Positions 52,436-64,000 of a DNA stretch of 64,000 nt are shown here, in pieces. The notes under the pieces are model-generated. The model searched no databases and was not told the DNA's origin. It saw only the letters and a list, made by a program, of their open reading frames with translations. Source of the stretch: Siphonodentalium dalli (lineage: Eukaryota; Mollusca; Scaphopoda; Gadilida; Siphonodentaliidae); contig CP136064.1 in the NCBI GenBank assembly GCA_032622095.1, positions 188,781,794 through 188,845,793 of the forward strand. The letters run 5' to 3'. Each line of letters begins with the position of its first letter. Within the stretch, counting starts at the first letter, position 1. The translations under genes were made by a program, and so were the position numbers.

Positions 52436-53412
52436 GTCGGAGATTTCAGATAGACTACAGGCTTTCATTTCATATGAGGTTCAGTCTTTGAAATTGGCCA
52501 CTGCAATACGCATTGCTGCAGGTAATGTCTTGACAACATGTGGAGTCTTAACATGCACAGCATTATATTTACTGTGGGACATTTTTTCCTAATTTCGAGG
52601 GCTGTGAGGCTCATATTTCCACATAATGATGACAGAAGATAGAAATGGGATCACCGAAAAAACCCAAGGTTAAAACAGCAGTAACATTCAGATCGTGTGA
52701 GTTTCTAATGTCAAGACCATTTATACTTCAGACAAATTAGCACACTGATTTAATTTAGTGATATTGTGTGTGCACGACTTGTCAGCTATACCTGACATCT
52801 ATAATGACTTGAATAGATAAAAACAAAATAAAAATGAAATGAGTCAACCAAGAAAACTAGCAAAACCATGTAGATATAACATATCCAGTTAAACTAAGTC
52901 CTAGTAGCCACTAGGGTTGGGGGAATGGTGCCCCTATGACCGCTGGTGGGAAATCTCTGTACAGAACAAAACTATGAATTTCTAATAGTAGTCAGGTACC
53001 GTAAACTAGTAAACTTTGTGACAAACAACAAATTAAATTCACAGTTAAATAAGTGTACTGACAATTTTTTATACCGCACAATCAATGGTTGAGAACGGTT
53101 TTAAAATTTGCAATTTATTTTGATGTCCGTCTTCACTACATTCAAGACAACATGTTATACCATGAAATATTCCTGATCGAGATTTTCAGTGACTAACATC
53201 TGGACCTCATCTACAAAATCATTAATGAGGACCAGTCAGAACAGAGTGTTAGTTGAGAACGTAATTGCGATGTATCCGGTCAGAATCAACCATGTGGCTT
53301 TTAACGATGTACACTTTGATATCTTTCAGAATATGTTAATAATAATTGTCAATGTGTGTACTGTCAAATGGGACCTTAAAAGGGACCCACTGCCCCTCTA
53401 GCGGAAACCCTG
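52436..53412. other. 3' flank, no gene seen
   Basis: A candidate poly(A) signal AATAAA lies at about 52827. The 70-codon frame 53189-53401 shows no known motif. Confidence 0.4.
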
Positions 53413-53546
53413 TTAACCCTTTCAGTGCCAAGTCCGATTTTTGTATCAACCCATATTTCCTTGATCATTTTTCAAAGTTATTGATTATAATAATGTGATA
53501 CATTGATGGAAAGAGCTCGGATCGGACTTGGCACTGAAAGGGTTAA
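53413..53546. mobile_element. Family J TTAA palindrome, copy 3 (right arm mostly deleted)
   Basis: TTAACCCTTTCAGTGCCAAG, full left arm to GGAAAGAGCTC, then only the outer right arm GGATCGGACTTGGCACTGAA then AGGGTTAA. Confidence 0.88.
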
Positions 53547-54603
53547 GTAGCAGAAAATAACAATGAAGATCTTGATTGAGATATGCATCACATGCCATCT
53601 GAAATGCCCTGCATTCACATTAGTTACAAGTATTTATCAACTCACTTTACATTACCTGAATTCCATTTAAATGTTGCATTTTCATTGAAATTTCGGATAA
53701 AACACTGATCATTTTATCACGGTACGTGCGCGGTGCAATCACTTATCATCTTATCATGGTACGTGCAGAGTATAAACACTTATCATTTTATCATAAGGTT
53801 TGTTTCCATGCAGACTGTCAAGCAAATAACCTTCTGAGTTTGGAAAATGTATTTCTCTTGTTTATATATTGAACATAAACAACTGCAAATCATAATTGAA
53901 TAACTCGGTGGTTGAGTTTCCAGAAGCTGTGAAATGTGTGGCAAAGTTCACAAGTATTCATCAGCTCACTGGATATTTCCTGATATTGAAATGAGGCCAT
54001 GTATTTTTTTTAATATTTATTTTTTACAAAGCCTCACTCCCTCATCACATTTCATGTATAATTGCTTCAGAATATTATTATTTTTAATGCCCTCATGCCA
54101 CTGATGATATGGTTCTTATATTATTCACACAAAAAAGATATTGAACTTTCAGTTTGTAAAACTATTTTATTCTTGTTATGTATTGAATTTCACCAACAAT
54201 TGATTGTGTGCTAGCCATACCATTGTTCTGGGATACAAACAGTTATTTCCCAGAACAGAATAAAATAAAAACGCTTCAACAAGAAGGATACAATTTAAAT
54301 TGCAACGAAAGTGAAAACAGTCACTATCAAAGGTAATGGATCTCATGTAAGCAAATATAGTTTTACATGGATTATTTCAGTTTCTGTTATTTCAACTTTT
54401 GTGAAGTTGCCTGTTCCGTTGTCATGGAATCAAAAGCATGGCCTCCAGTCCTAATGAATGAATTGCATTTCTTATACCCTCTACAATGATCATCGTCATA
54501 TAATAATTTTTTTTTTATCTCATTACCATTCAGTACTATGCATAAACAGCTTATTTATGTTATATCATTGTTTCTTAGAACATGCGAATTAAGAATAAAT
54601 GCT
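53547..54603. other. 3' flank with a short tandem repeat
   Basis: At 53699-53795 a roughly 45-bp unit (CACT-ATCATTTTATCACGGT, ACGTGC-G-GTG-A) occurs about 2.5 times. Otherwise nothing recognised. Confidence 0.55.
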
Positions 54604-54820
54604 TACAGTAATGCCCTAAATAATCGACTCCTTAACAACAGCAGAATTATGGGTAATTTTTCAGGATTTAGTCGGAAATATGGCTTGTTGCCATTCATCG
54701 GAAAGCTCTCACCGAGAGCTTTCCGATGAATGGCAACAAGCCATATTTCCAACTAAATCCTGAAAAATTTCCCATAATTCTGCTGTGGTTTTGAGGTCGA
54801 TTATTTAGGACATTGCTGTA
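54604..54820. mobile_element. Family P palindromic MITE, copy 13
   Basis: TACAGTAATGCCCTAAATAA to TTATTTAGGACATTGCTGTA; T/A subgroup; right arm has the TTTCCCAT variant of copies 6 and 8 while the left keeps GGGTAATTTTT. Confidence 0.92.
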
Positions 54821-55411
54821 TGTGTGAATTCAGGACATTTAACATCTATGAAAAAGCTCTTGTTTATCTGGAGTTGAGCAATCGGTAGTGTCATGAATTC
54901 ATTCATTGCCAGCCATACAAAGATGGATAACTCTATAAATCTCTTTCACTGGAACACTATTGCCATCATCTCATCTCGTACACTTGATTGTATTAATTGG
55001 AAGAGGGGTGGCAGAAAGATGAATTTTTAATCTTAGAAGGGAGATCCTAAAACCAAGGAGATTATAGCTTAAATAATAGCCAGGTTCAGCTACACTTACT
55101 TGTAATGTGTGTTGCCATTGCCAATGGAGGTCATCTGACTTCCATGATCATTTCACATACACATACATGCAGGCCTCATTCTACAACATGCAAATAGAAG
55201 TGACTTCTCCATCTGAAGATTCATGCCCAAGTAGGGAGACTTCATGTCGAAATAGGGAAAAGTTGAAAATTTGAGAGAGAGAAATTACTAAAATACTAAC
55301 GAGGTCAAAATAGTATTGTGCATGTACATCCATAAAATAATGCAATACCATTTATCAGTGTAAACAAGGGAGTTTCCACAGGGAATCCCCCCTGCTCAAT
55401 GTGACAAAATA
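54821..55411. other. 3' flank, no gene seen
   Basis: Nothing recognised. Confidence 0.4.
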
Positions 55412-55515
55412 TGGCTTTCCGATGAATGGCAACAAGCCATATTTCCAACTAAATCATGATAAATTACCCATAATTCTGCTGTGGTTAAGGAGTCGATTAT
55501 TTAGGGCAGTACCAT
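55412..55515. mobile_element. Family P MITE, copy 14 (right half only)
   Basis: GGCTTTCCGATGAATGGCAA through GTCGATTATTTAGGGCAGTA then CCATA. The whole left arm is missing. Confidence 0.88.
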
Positions 55516-55634
55516 ATTCATCTGTTCTTAATTACCAAAGAGCTATTCTCACTTCACAGTTACTGTAATGACATGTGAAACTAATAACCCCACACTCATA
55601 TATAAACACTGGAGTTTGGGCAAGTGCTAAAATT

Positions 55635-55720
55635 ACAAGGCGACTCAAACTTCGCCTCAGAGGTACAACAGTGCGACTTCTGGTGGCCCAGGGCGAGAAC
55701 TTTGTCGCCTTGTAAAATGG
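55635..55720. repeat. Hairpin ACAAGGCGAC … GTCGCCTTGT
   Basis: ACAAGGCGACTCAAACTTCG at the left, CGAGAACTTTGTCGCCTTGT at the right. Related in wording to the GCGAAG hairpins near 20370 and 21130. A 108-codon minus frame (55532-55858) crosses it; no known domain. Confidence 0.6.
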
Positions 55721-56223
55721 GCCCTGCGTACATTGACAAACCTGTTTAGAACGTCTGTGTCCAATGTTTAGCATACAAAACTTGTTGCGAAGAGGAATAT
55801 TGCAATCGCCTGATAAACGAATGAACAATCTATGCTGTGCAGCCAGAGATTTGGCCACGCATAAAGATTTTAACTTGATTGAATGAAGCTACTTACACTT
55901 ATCGCTGGTTGCATTGTGACCTCTTGTTCTCGCCACCCGACTATTAGTTACAAGTTTCGCTAGACATTTTGAGGATATCTATATATGTGTAGGTTTGGCG
56001 CGGTAATACCATCTCACTGTTCCCGCCATGTTCATCTCCATAGTAATAAAATACTAACACCCTTACAAGTTACACATACGTGTTGCTGTACCTAGCTAAT
56101 AATGAGTTGAAACTTTGATAACATACCACTAACCTAAAGAAAAGAGAGATGAAGGTCATAATTCTGTGAGGAAATTATTGGGCAATTTTACTTTTTGATG
56201 TTGGAACCTTTGCTCTGTGTATA
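55721..56223. other. 3' flank, no gene seen
   Basis: Nothing recognised. Confidence 0.4.
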
Positions 56224-56360
56224 ACAGTAATACTCTAAGTAATCGACTCCTTAACCACAGCAGAATTATGGGTAACTTTTCAGGATTTAATCCTAAATCC
56301 TGAAAAGTTACCCATAAATCTGCTGTGGTTAAGGAGTCGATTACTTAGAATATTATTGTA
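56224..56360. mobile_element. Family P MITE, copy 15 (centre deleted, still symmetric)
   Basis: TAACAGTAATACTCTAAGTA to TTACTTAGAATATTATTGTA, with the centre cut to CAGGATTTAATCCTAAATCC. C/G subgroup on both arms; GTAATCGACTCC faces GGAGTCGATTAC. Confidence 0.9.
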
Positions 56361-56847
56361 TGTCAAATGTTGAAACAATGGTTGAAATATTTTAATTATT
56401 ATCACTATTCAATAGTAACCCCAAAGATACCGCAATCACACATATACATGTACATCACACATTAGAATATCCTGATACTCAAAAATAAACTGATTCCTCC
56501 ATTCATGTTTTAAGAATATATCATATGATAATCTAGTTTTATTCATTTTACTGCCAAATATCTGTTTGTATCATTGTAACTTAGGAATCATTTACCCTAA
56601 AGGTTGATGAATTCATCCTGAAGAAATTATAATTCATTACCATAAATTATGTTCATATTCATATATTTACAAAGCTTGTTTGTGTTATACTAAATCCTGT
56701 TTGGTTATTGGTAAACTGCCAATTAGATCATGCGTTTCATATCCCAACACTATAACAAGAAATGAATGTAGTTTTGAGACTGATATTTTAGGGGTATGTT
56801 ACTGTGGCTGTTTGAGGACATTTAGTGTGAACAGCACAATGTACCCA
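56361..56847. other. 3' flank, no gene seen
   Basis: Nothing recognised; frame 56680-56883 runs into the next MITE. Confidence 0.4.
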
Positions 56848-57028
56848 AGCCTTGAAATAGTGTGTCTGTCATTTGTAGAATGAGGTCCCCAGAGGGTGAA
56901 TTTAGTGATGCTGCCCCGCATAGCGGGCTAGCATCACCAAATTCACCCTCTGGGGACCTCATTCTGCTTACAACTCAGCAGAATGAGGTTCCCAGGGGGT
57001 GAATTTGGTGATGCTAACCCGCTATGCA
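56848..57028. mobile_element. Family B MITE, copy 9 (right end missing)
   Basis: CCAAGCCTTGAAATAGTGTG, left hairpin, CTTACAACTCAGCAG linker as in copy 8, then the left arm of the second hairpin, broken after CCCGCTATGC. Confidence 0.85.
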
Positions 57029-58655
57029 ATTAGTTGGCAATTAGAATGGTTTAGCCTGCCCGTGCAATACGGGTCTCAGCTGTCTGGACATCGACGCGAT
57101 CATGTCTGGTGTTTTGCGTGCCCATGTAGCTTGTGACGTCCTGATGTGCGTCATGACGTCATCGCGTCTTGATCGGTTTCCAGAAAGAAATCATTCAATA
57201 TTGTTCATTTATGAACGATTTATAACCAAAATAAAACCAGATAACAATGCAAATTAAGTATATATGTTGATTTAAATTACAATTGATGCAACCATTTCAT
57301 ATTATTCCGTGTGCATACTTTACAGTATGTACTTCCGGTATGACGTAACATATTCACGGAAGGACAGACAACAGACAAAGATCCGCACCGAAAACATTAC
57401 TTGCGTCCAGCATGGACTGGCGCAAGTAATCAACAAATGGGATGCGAAACTGACATCGGCTTCTATAAGGAATGCGATGACATTTCACGTAATTCTGCAT
57501 TGTTTTTCCTTGTAAAGAAAAAGTGCCAGATAAATAAAGACTCTTTGGCATATTTAATGGCGTATATTTAATGAGATGGCTTTTCAAACTCTTCATTCAT
57601 TATATTTTGTTGGAATAATATTGGAAGCCATAGTATTTTGAGACAACAAACCTGAAGTCAAAGGTCACTTGGCAATATTTCCTGTTATTAAACGAACGTT
57701 TAATATCCCAATCTATAGAATGGGTTTTTTGAATGGAATAAGGGTAGGTTCATGTAATATAATGAGTTACGGCCTTTACAGATGGTGTGTCACTGCGATT
57801 TTTTGCATCTGATGCTGAATTATAACAAAGTAAGATCATTGACAGGCAAAATTATCAGGTGACAGGTAAGAAACTATTCTACCTGTCCCCTGTGACAAAT
57901 AGAAATTTCTGAACATTTCAAGCCCTGTACTCCTCGTCTGGTGTTTCATTGTTGAGCATTTACTTTGTTATTATGTCATTAGTTGATTTTGTTAATTCAT
58001 GTTGATGAACTTTTGTTTCACATTAAATGTTGAATGAAAACCCCAGGGGTATGTGCTGTAAAACTTTTACACATGTAAATTACAAACTAAAGAACATTGT
58101 GAATATAATATTGTCTTTACCGATTCAGGCATTTCCTTATGACTTTAGCTCGATAATTTGTCTTTACAAATCCAAATAAAGCACCTTGGCTGATAATTAA
58201 TAGGTATTTATTGCACTGCGAATTCCTTAAATTGGTAAACTACAAATAATATTGTTTATAGCTTGGCCACTGGACCACAGTTTAGGTACCCTTCTCATTC
58301 TACATGAAGGATACCTGCCTGTCTTATTATCCACTTCCAAGAGTTCCTATGTTCTTAAAGATCCAAGATCCAAACTGAAAACAAATAATTCAGAATTTCC
58401 GGAGTCAATTGTCTGGTTACCAGGCAAAAAAATACTTGTAATTACCATCATCCATATCGCACAGACATCACGACAATTCACAAAATCATCCATAAGAAAT
58501 ATGTCGAAAACAATTACAATAGCTCACAATTGAGAATGCTCTTTATCATCTAGCACTTTTCGGCAACGGAAGCATATAAGAGGCGATAATTTGAATTTGA
58601 TATGTGATAAAACTTACTCTTTTGAATATGGATATCTCGTCAATAAAATCCTCCT
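57029..58655. other. 3' flank, no gene seen
   Basis: Frames at 57309-57515, 57354-57596 and 58252-58533 (93 codons) show no recognisable domain or splice pattern. Confidence 0.4.
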
Positions 58656-58826
58656 ACTAACCCTTTCATGACGGGAGCTGCGTTTGTGCAGCATTAAAGA
58701 TCCTGTGCCAGTGCATTCTCTTATAGATGCGAGTCTACCATATGGGAGATTCACATATATAAAAAGATCCACTGGCACAGGATCTTTAATGCTGTACCAG
58801 CACAACTCCCGTCATGAAAGGGTTAA
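58656..58826. mobile_element. Family I TTAA element, copy 7 (one module)
   Basis: CTAACCCTTTCATGACGGGA to TCCCGTCATGAAAGGGTTAA with one hairpin (CAGTGCATTCTCTTATAGAT against a decayed ATATATAAAAAGATCCACTG). The outer arms GCATTAAAGATCCTGTGCCA and TGGCACAGGATCTTTAATGC pair perfectly. Two opposing frames (58614-58875) follow from the palindrome. Confidence 0.85.
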
Positions 58827-58953
58827 AGGTCTGATGCTGATTTTGGAAAAAAGTTGTTGGCTCGCTTGTCTATGATTATTGTACATTATGAATTTACTGC
58901 ATGATCACTCTCCAAATATTATTCATATCTCTCAATTGAAAATAAGCTCATGT

Positions 58954-59170
58954 TACAGTAATGCTCTAATTAATCGACTCCTTAACCACAGCAGAATTAT
59001 GGGTAACTTTTCAGGATTTAGTCGGAAATATGGCTTGTTGCCATTCATCGGAAAGCTCTCCCCGAGAGCTTTCCGATGAATGGCAACAAGCCATATTTCC
59101 GACTAAATCCTGAAAAGTTACCCATAATTCTGCTGTGATTAAGGAGTCGATTAATTAGAGCATTACTGTA
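58954..59170. mobile_element. Family P palindromic MITE, copy 16
   Basis: TACAGTAATGCTCTAATTAA to TTAATTAGAGCATTACTGTA; centre GCTCTCCCCGAGAGC. C/G subgroup. The CTCTAATTAAT variant appears on both arms. Confidence 0.94.
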
Positions 59171-59790
59171 AGTTCTCTCAAACTAAGGTAGGCTCATGAA
59201 ATTGTGTTCAGCTTATAATAGTAAGATTCCTGTTTTTTTACCAATCAAATAATATCTGTATTATTTGCAAATCAATGACGGTATTTGGCTAAGCAGCCAC
59301 ACCGCCAAAATAATGTCATATCTTATTCATATCCTATTATACTCATCACTGATTTCATAGTTATAAATCATATAATAAATATTCATCCATAATAATCTTC
59401 TCACACCCTTTGTATATGTGCATCATGAGTCTAGTTTCTTGATTTGAATCCAAAACAAAGCTTGGCCAGAGAATATATTTATGTCTCTATCTTATGTCAT
59501 TTTTGGATTGTTTTAGGCATAGTTTCTCAGTTATTCTACCAGAAATGTTTTAGCGTGGTTGTCGTCAATATCAGCAAAGTCAATTCCAGTCACTTATCAA
59601 TTCAACATGTGTTGCCATTTGTTACATTAAACAATAGATCCAACTAAAAACATATTTGAAGAGAAGAAGCACATACAACAAAGTTTCGCTATATAGATTT
59701 TCTGTACAGTGAAGTCACACAATAATCTAAAACATTAGTTTAGGAGAATCAGTCAAATCTGCATTCTTAGCAGAAAAAGGACAAAAAGTA
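59171..59790. other. 3' flank, no gene seen
   Basis: Nothing recognised. Confidence 0.4.
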
Positions 59791-60190
59791 TTAACCCCTT
59801 TACCCAACAAACCGGCCAGAACCGGCCAAATAAAGCTTCAACAGTCTAAAATATCTTCGGTCTGTCTCAATAGAACCATACAAATATGGATATCATTGGA
59901 ACCGGCTCCTTGACCACATTGTGATAGTTACAGTTAGCCCTGTGCCAATGCATTCTCTTATATACGCGAGTCGACCATAGGTCGCCTCGCATATATAAGA
60001 GAATGCATTGGCCAAAAAAATTTATTTTTTTAACACTTTTTACCATTTTTTCTTACATTCTTTAACAATTTTATAATTTTTAATGTGTTAAGCCAATGCA
60101 TTCTCTTATATATGCGAGGCGACCTATGGTCGACTCGCATATATAAGAGAATGCATTGGCACAGGGCCCTTCTGTTGGGTAAAGGGTTAA
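59791..60190 (-). mobile_element. Family H TTAA element, copy 6 (reverse)
   Basis: TTAACCCCTTTACCCAACAA to TCTGTTGGGTAAAGGGTTAA; same direction as H2, with one extra C in the left end. Two intact hairpin modules, one with TATACGCGAG in place of TATATGCGAG. Confidence 0.92.
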
Positions 60191-61640
60191 GGGTGTAAAA
60201 ACAAATTAGGGTTTTTGTGTTTATCTACATTGTATAATCTTTAATTCTACTTTAAAATCATTTGTTATTTGGACATATTTTGAGTCTGTGCCTATGATTC
60301 CTGCTCATGATGTACATTTGCTATATATGGTGGCAGAAGTGGGATATGGGAGCTGCAAATGTGATAGTTTGACCTGTAGATTTATGTATGATGTAATCGT
60401 TAATATAACAACTGCATGATGAATCAGGACCAAAATGTTTATACATTAAAACTAATTGATTACTAAATCTAGTGTTAGTTATTCTTATCAGTATCCAGTG
60501 TTCACACTGCTGGGGACCATGAAATTGGCATCATGTAGGGGCCTGAATTCAGACTCATTCAGACTCAGACTAGGTGTCCCTAGGATAATTATTTTTGCTC
60601 ACAAATGGAGCCCATTTTCTGTGAAAATGTCCTTTCAATACCAAACCAATTGGACAGTAGGCTTCAATGATCATACAGTAATGGCCCATGGGCAGTTAAC
60701 TTGTTTATAAATAATTATTTGATAACCCACTGTGTTCACCACACATAGTGTTGGAATATCAATTAACCACTCCTATGGTGTGTGCACGTATAGAGAAAAC
60801 CATTATAAGTCAGATAATCACCACCGGAGACCAAATAATCACCAGCGGTCGTGAACTGCCTTTGGTGATTATTTGGCATCAGAAACTTCTTTCAGTGCCA
60901 TATTACCTCGCTCTCAAATGCCCAATATGGGATGTATGGATAGTCACTATGGCTTATTTTATTGTAGGTGATTTCTTGAATCAGCTTGCTGATTGCTAAA
61001 TGGTTATTATTCACAGGTTTATGTACAATACTAAAGTTTCATGTAACCAGTGTTTCAATGGGCATATGCATAGCACCTAAATAAAAGTCCGGGGCCAGTT
61101 TAGTACAGTGACTTCATATTGTGTGGGATCATATACCGTACATGGTATCGAATATACTATCCTCTATAAGTTGGGATTTTCATGCATGTAACATTCTAGA
61201 ATACAATAACTAATTATTTTTCACATGTATTTTGCACATTTGGCCATAAAATAGAACAAAACTATATTTTAAGGCTGGTTGCTATGGAAAAATATCTTCA
61301 TAGCAATGGTTGCTAAGGACATGACGAGAAAGACCACTGACACCAGCATTACAATTGGTATACATCACATGTCCTTGGCATTAAATATTCTCCAAGAGGT
61401 GTTTTAGTAAAAAATAGAGATGGGCCTGTCCCAGATGGGAGCAAATTATACCCCCCCCCCCATATTCAACATGTTATTCCATTGAAGTAGCCGTTACCAT
61501 AGTTACATGTATATTGGGATTGGTCAATAGTGTCACTGGAAACATACTACTGACCTGCAGCTGCTAATCTGTGCAAGCTATATTCAAAGTAAAAACAGTT
61601 GAATAACTCGGCCAATATGAGTCCAACCAAACTCCAAATT
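60191..61640. other. 3' flank with a small hairpin
   Basis: ACCAAATAATCACCA (60832) faces TGGTGATTATTTGGC (60863), a 15-bp stem. Frames at 60456-60710 and 60748-60999 show no known motif. Confidence 0.45.
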
Positions 61641-61799
61641 GCAAGTGCACAGGACGCCATTTTGTCTGGAGTCTACACGGCCACTTTTTTTTCTTGTTAA
61701 CATTGCTTAAAAGTTGAAGGACTTAATAAGGAACAAAATGAGTGGGGTCAAGTTAAGTCCCAGGGGGGGGGTGCAAGGGTACCCCTATTAGCTCCCGGA

Positions 61800-62200
61800 C
61801 TAAACTTAGGTTGGAAAATTTCCAACTGATGACAATTCCAATGTTGACCAAATGTATGACAATATTTTTTTCTTAAATTAATAGCAGTTTTGACTGGCCA
61901 CGGGGGAGGGACCAGGACACAAGCTTTCCAAGTGTTGGAAATTTCCAACCTGTCACCCCCACTATGGTTAGAAATTTCCAACTGATGACCATTTCAATCC
62001 AATAATTTTGACAAAAAATAGAAAAATATGCAAATATTGGTCCAAAAACAATTAATTCCCGCCCCCCCCCCCCCCCCCCAATAAATTGTTTTAAAATCAA
62101 ACTACAAGAACATTTTCAACCTATTGTTGGTGTGAAATTTCCAACTAATGTTTTGGCAGGTATGAAATATTCAACTGTTGAGAATTTTGACCAAAGTTGG
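61800..62200. repeat. Degenerate GGAAATTTCCAACTGATGAC repeats
   Basis: Four or five diverged units at about 61813, 61936, 61969, 62135 and 62160 with (G)GAAATTTCCAACTGATGACC or close forms, many next to C-runs (62060-62079, 62210-62222). Frames at 61748-62304 on the minus strand are repeat-derived. Confidence 0.65.
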
Positions 62201-62279
62201 GGGTGAGACACCCCCCCCCCCCTGTCGCCACGTCTCTGGAAAGGCAGTGCACAGAGATTATCAGAGAAAGATTGCTTCC

Positions 62280-63035
62280 AGATCCAGGACATTACTGGTA
62301 ACATTCACGGATCGCCTAATGTAATGCACAAATTCGCCACCCCCACCCCCAATCAATTCAGATCGCAGATTTTTTTTCGCAATTCCACTTCCAGTTCTAG
62401 AAAGTGACTGTTTATGATTGAAGGGTCGTCTAATCTAATGCACAAACTAACAAACTTATCTGACTTCCGAGTTTTAAGAATAATGTTATTCCCGATCCAA
62501 TGACAACCTAATATAACAGTTTTGAACGAAAGGGTTCTTCCTGAGATCCAGGAAATGACTGTTAACATTAATGGGTCGCCTAATATAATGTATAAAACAA
62601 GAAACTCATCTGACTTTCTAGTTTTATGAACAAAGTTTTCCCCCCCCCCCCCCCCACCAATTCAGGTCACAGATTTTTTTTTCGCAATTCCACTTCCAGT
62701 TCTAGAAAGCTATTTTACTCGCCACCCACCTCAAATTCCGATCACAGAAGTTTGTCCGAAATGTACTTCTAAACCAAGAGAATGAGCTCTTGCGATGCAA
62801 TGAGGCCTAATATAATTTATAAAAACGAGAAACCTAATTGTTAATATCGGAATATATGGGGGAACGTTATTCGCCCCCCTCAACCAATTCAGATCTCATA
62901 TATTTGTTCGCAACTCTACCTCCACTTCCAGAAATTGAAAATTCACGATTTAAGGATCGACTAATCTAATCTAATGCACCAATTTATGAAATTTCGAGTT
63001 CTAAGAAATGAGTTATTCGCCACCCACTTGAAAGG
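62280..63035. repeat. Diverged tandem segments of about 150 and 310 bp
   Basis: TGGGTCGCCTAAT-TAATG-A-AA occurs near 62310, 62425, 62570 and 62955; CAATTCAGATC-CAGATTTTTTT, CGCAATTCCACTTCCAGTTC and TAGAAAG occur near 62350 and 62662. Units are interrupted by C-runs (62640-62655). Confidence 0.7.
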
Positions 63036-64000
63036 CTGACGCAATTGGCTTTTATCTACCGGCGGTCTTAAAAGGGCATTAATTATTAATAAAATAAAAT
63101 CATTAATTATATAACCAAAATAGTTGCAATCTGGTCGTTGAAAATTTAAACATGAGGGTAAATAGAATGACCCATAGAGTAACTATTCGTGTGCAGCGGG
63201 AATTACTCTTCGAAGTGACAAATTGTAGGTTGTTTTTGTCTCAAAAACTTATAAAAATTTGCACAAAAATAAAATGTCGACCGGCGAAGATAAATGCAAC
63301 AATAACAAAATGTGTTTTGAGATGTGTGCATGTTATATCAACTCGTTAGAAGTATGATTTATTATCAAATGCCGATATCTAAACAATAAGCTATATTAAG
63401 GCCACAGGGGCCTGTAACGCGCTCCGCTGCCCGCGCCCCCCCCCCCCCCCCCCCCCCCCCCCCGCCCATATACGCCGCTTCTGTATTCGCGCCTGCTTCA
63501 CGTTAATGGTAGTATAATAAGGACAAGGTGAACTGTATATATTTATCCCGTTTTACCATCGCTCGGGAATCGGACAAATTTAGCCCATTTAACCAAATAA
63601 TGCTATCGATATAGCCACGGAAGGATTCATCTTTCAATCAATACCACAAGCTCCCCTCAGAACCATTTATATCCATAGCATTTGATAATTTGTTTACCAC
63701 CGAATATTGTCTCCGGAGAGCGTAAATTTTCGGATTTGATCCTACTCAGAGAACAATGGACGATATGTTCCTCTAAATTCACCCCCATACAGCTTACTAT
63801 AATTTAAAATCGGTCAAACGATCAATTAAACATCTAGCGCTCTGTGATTTCTTGTCGGCTAATAATTTATTTACTCATACAAATCAACACATCGTCAGTA
63901 AACAATATTTATAGAGGCGAAATCTGTCGATAATTCTAATTTTTTTTTTTATTTTACAAGTCACACAGCTCCTCATTTTAATATTCATTACGACCTGACC
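63036..64000. other. 3' flank, no gene seen; long C-run
   Basis: A run of 28 C at 63436-63463 in a GC-rich island (CGCTCCGCTGCCCGCG). The 65-codon frame 63152-63349 shows no known motif. Confidence 0.45.

Noticed and set aside
55532-55858. 108-codon minus-strand frame
   Set aside because: It crosses a GC-rich hairpin repeat and shows no known motif.
58252-58533. 93-codon frame downstream of CASK as a possible next gene
   Set aside because: No recognisable domain, no splice-supported continuation and no promoter or poly(A) context seen.

Overview
This is a window of a eukaryotic, most likely lophotrochozoan (molluscan, probably bivalve) nuclear genome. It is AT-rich, has large introns, and is packed with short non-autonomous mobile elements. 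The phylum is an inference from the invertebrate CASK sequence and from elements with tandem-repeat cores like those known in bivalves; the species cannot be fixed from the sequence.

The one gene recognised is the 3' half of CASK (the lin-2 orthologue, a MAGUK scaffold) on the + strand. Eleven coding exons run from the window edge (base 1) to the stop codon at 51192-51194. Spliced, they give an uninterrupted 418-residue C-terminal portion with PDZ, SH3, basic HOOK and guanylate-kinase-like domains, ending in [10 protein letters not shown]. Every junction is GT-AG and keeps phase. The exons total about 1.26 kb in a 51-kb span; introns are 1 to 13 kb. The first half of the protein (CaM-kinase-like and L27 domains) lies upstream of the window.

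The introns and the 3' flank (51.2-64 kb) hold almost only repeats: (1) family P, about 215-bp near-perfect palindromes with TA-flanked CAGTAATGC ends, 16 copies; (2) family B, hAT-like MITEs with 8-bp target duplications, 9 copies; (3) TTAA-flanked families with ACCCTTT ends (H, I, J, K, L), piggyBac-like, several carrying the same hairpin module; (4) families C, D, E, F and G, which share a layout of 5' hairpin, GTCCGTCC-rich tract and 150-200-bp tandem units; (5) family M, three copies of a roughly 400-bp repeat; (6) one 5'-truncated LINE with an (ATT)n tail. Many are nested: C in B, D and F; H and J in L; D in L; the LINE in I.

The least expected observation is that four CASK coding segments (exon ends at 62, 40970 and 44089, and the stop-codon end at 51194) are each followed at once by a tandem copy of their own 3' tail, three of them including the splice donor. 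No other protein-coding gene, tRNA, rRNA or CRISPR array was found; the other open reading frames are short and mostly lie in repeats.
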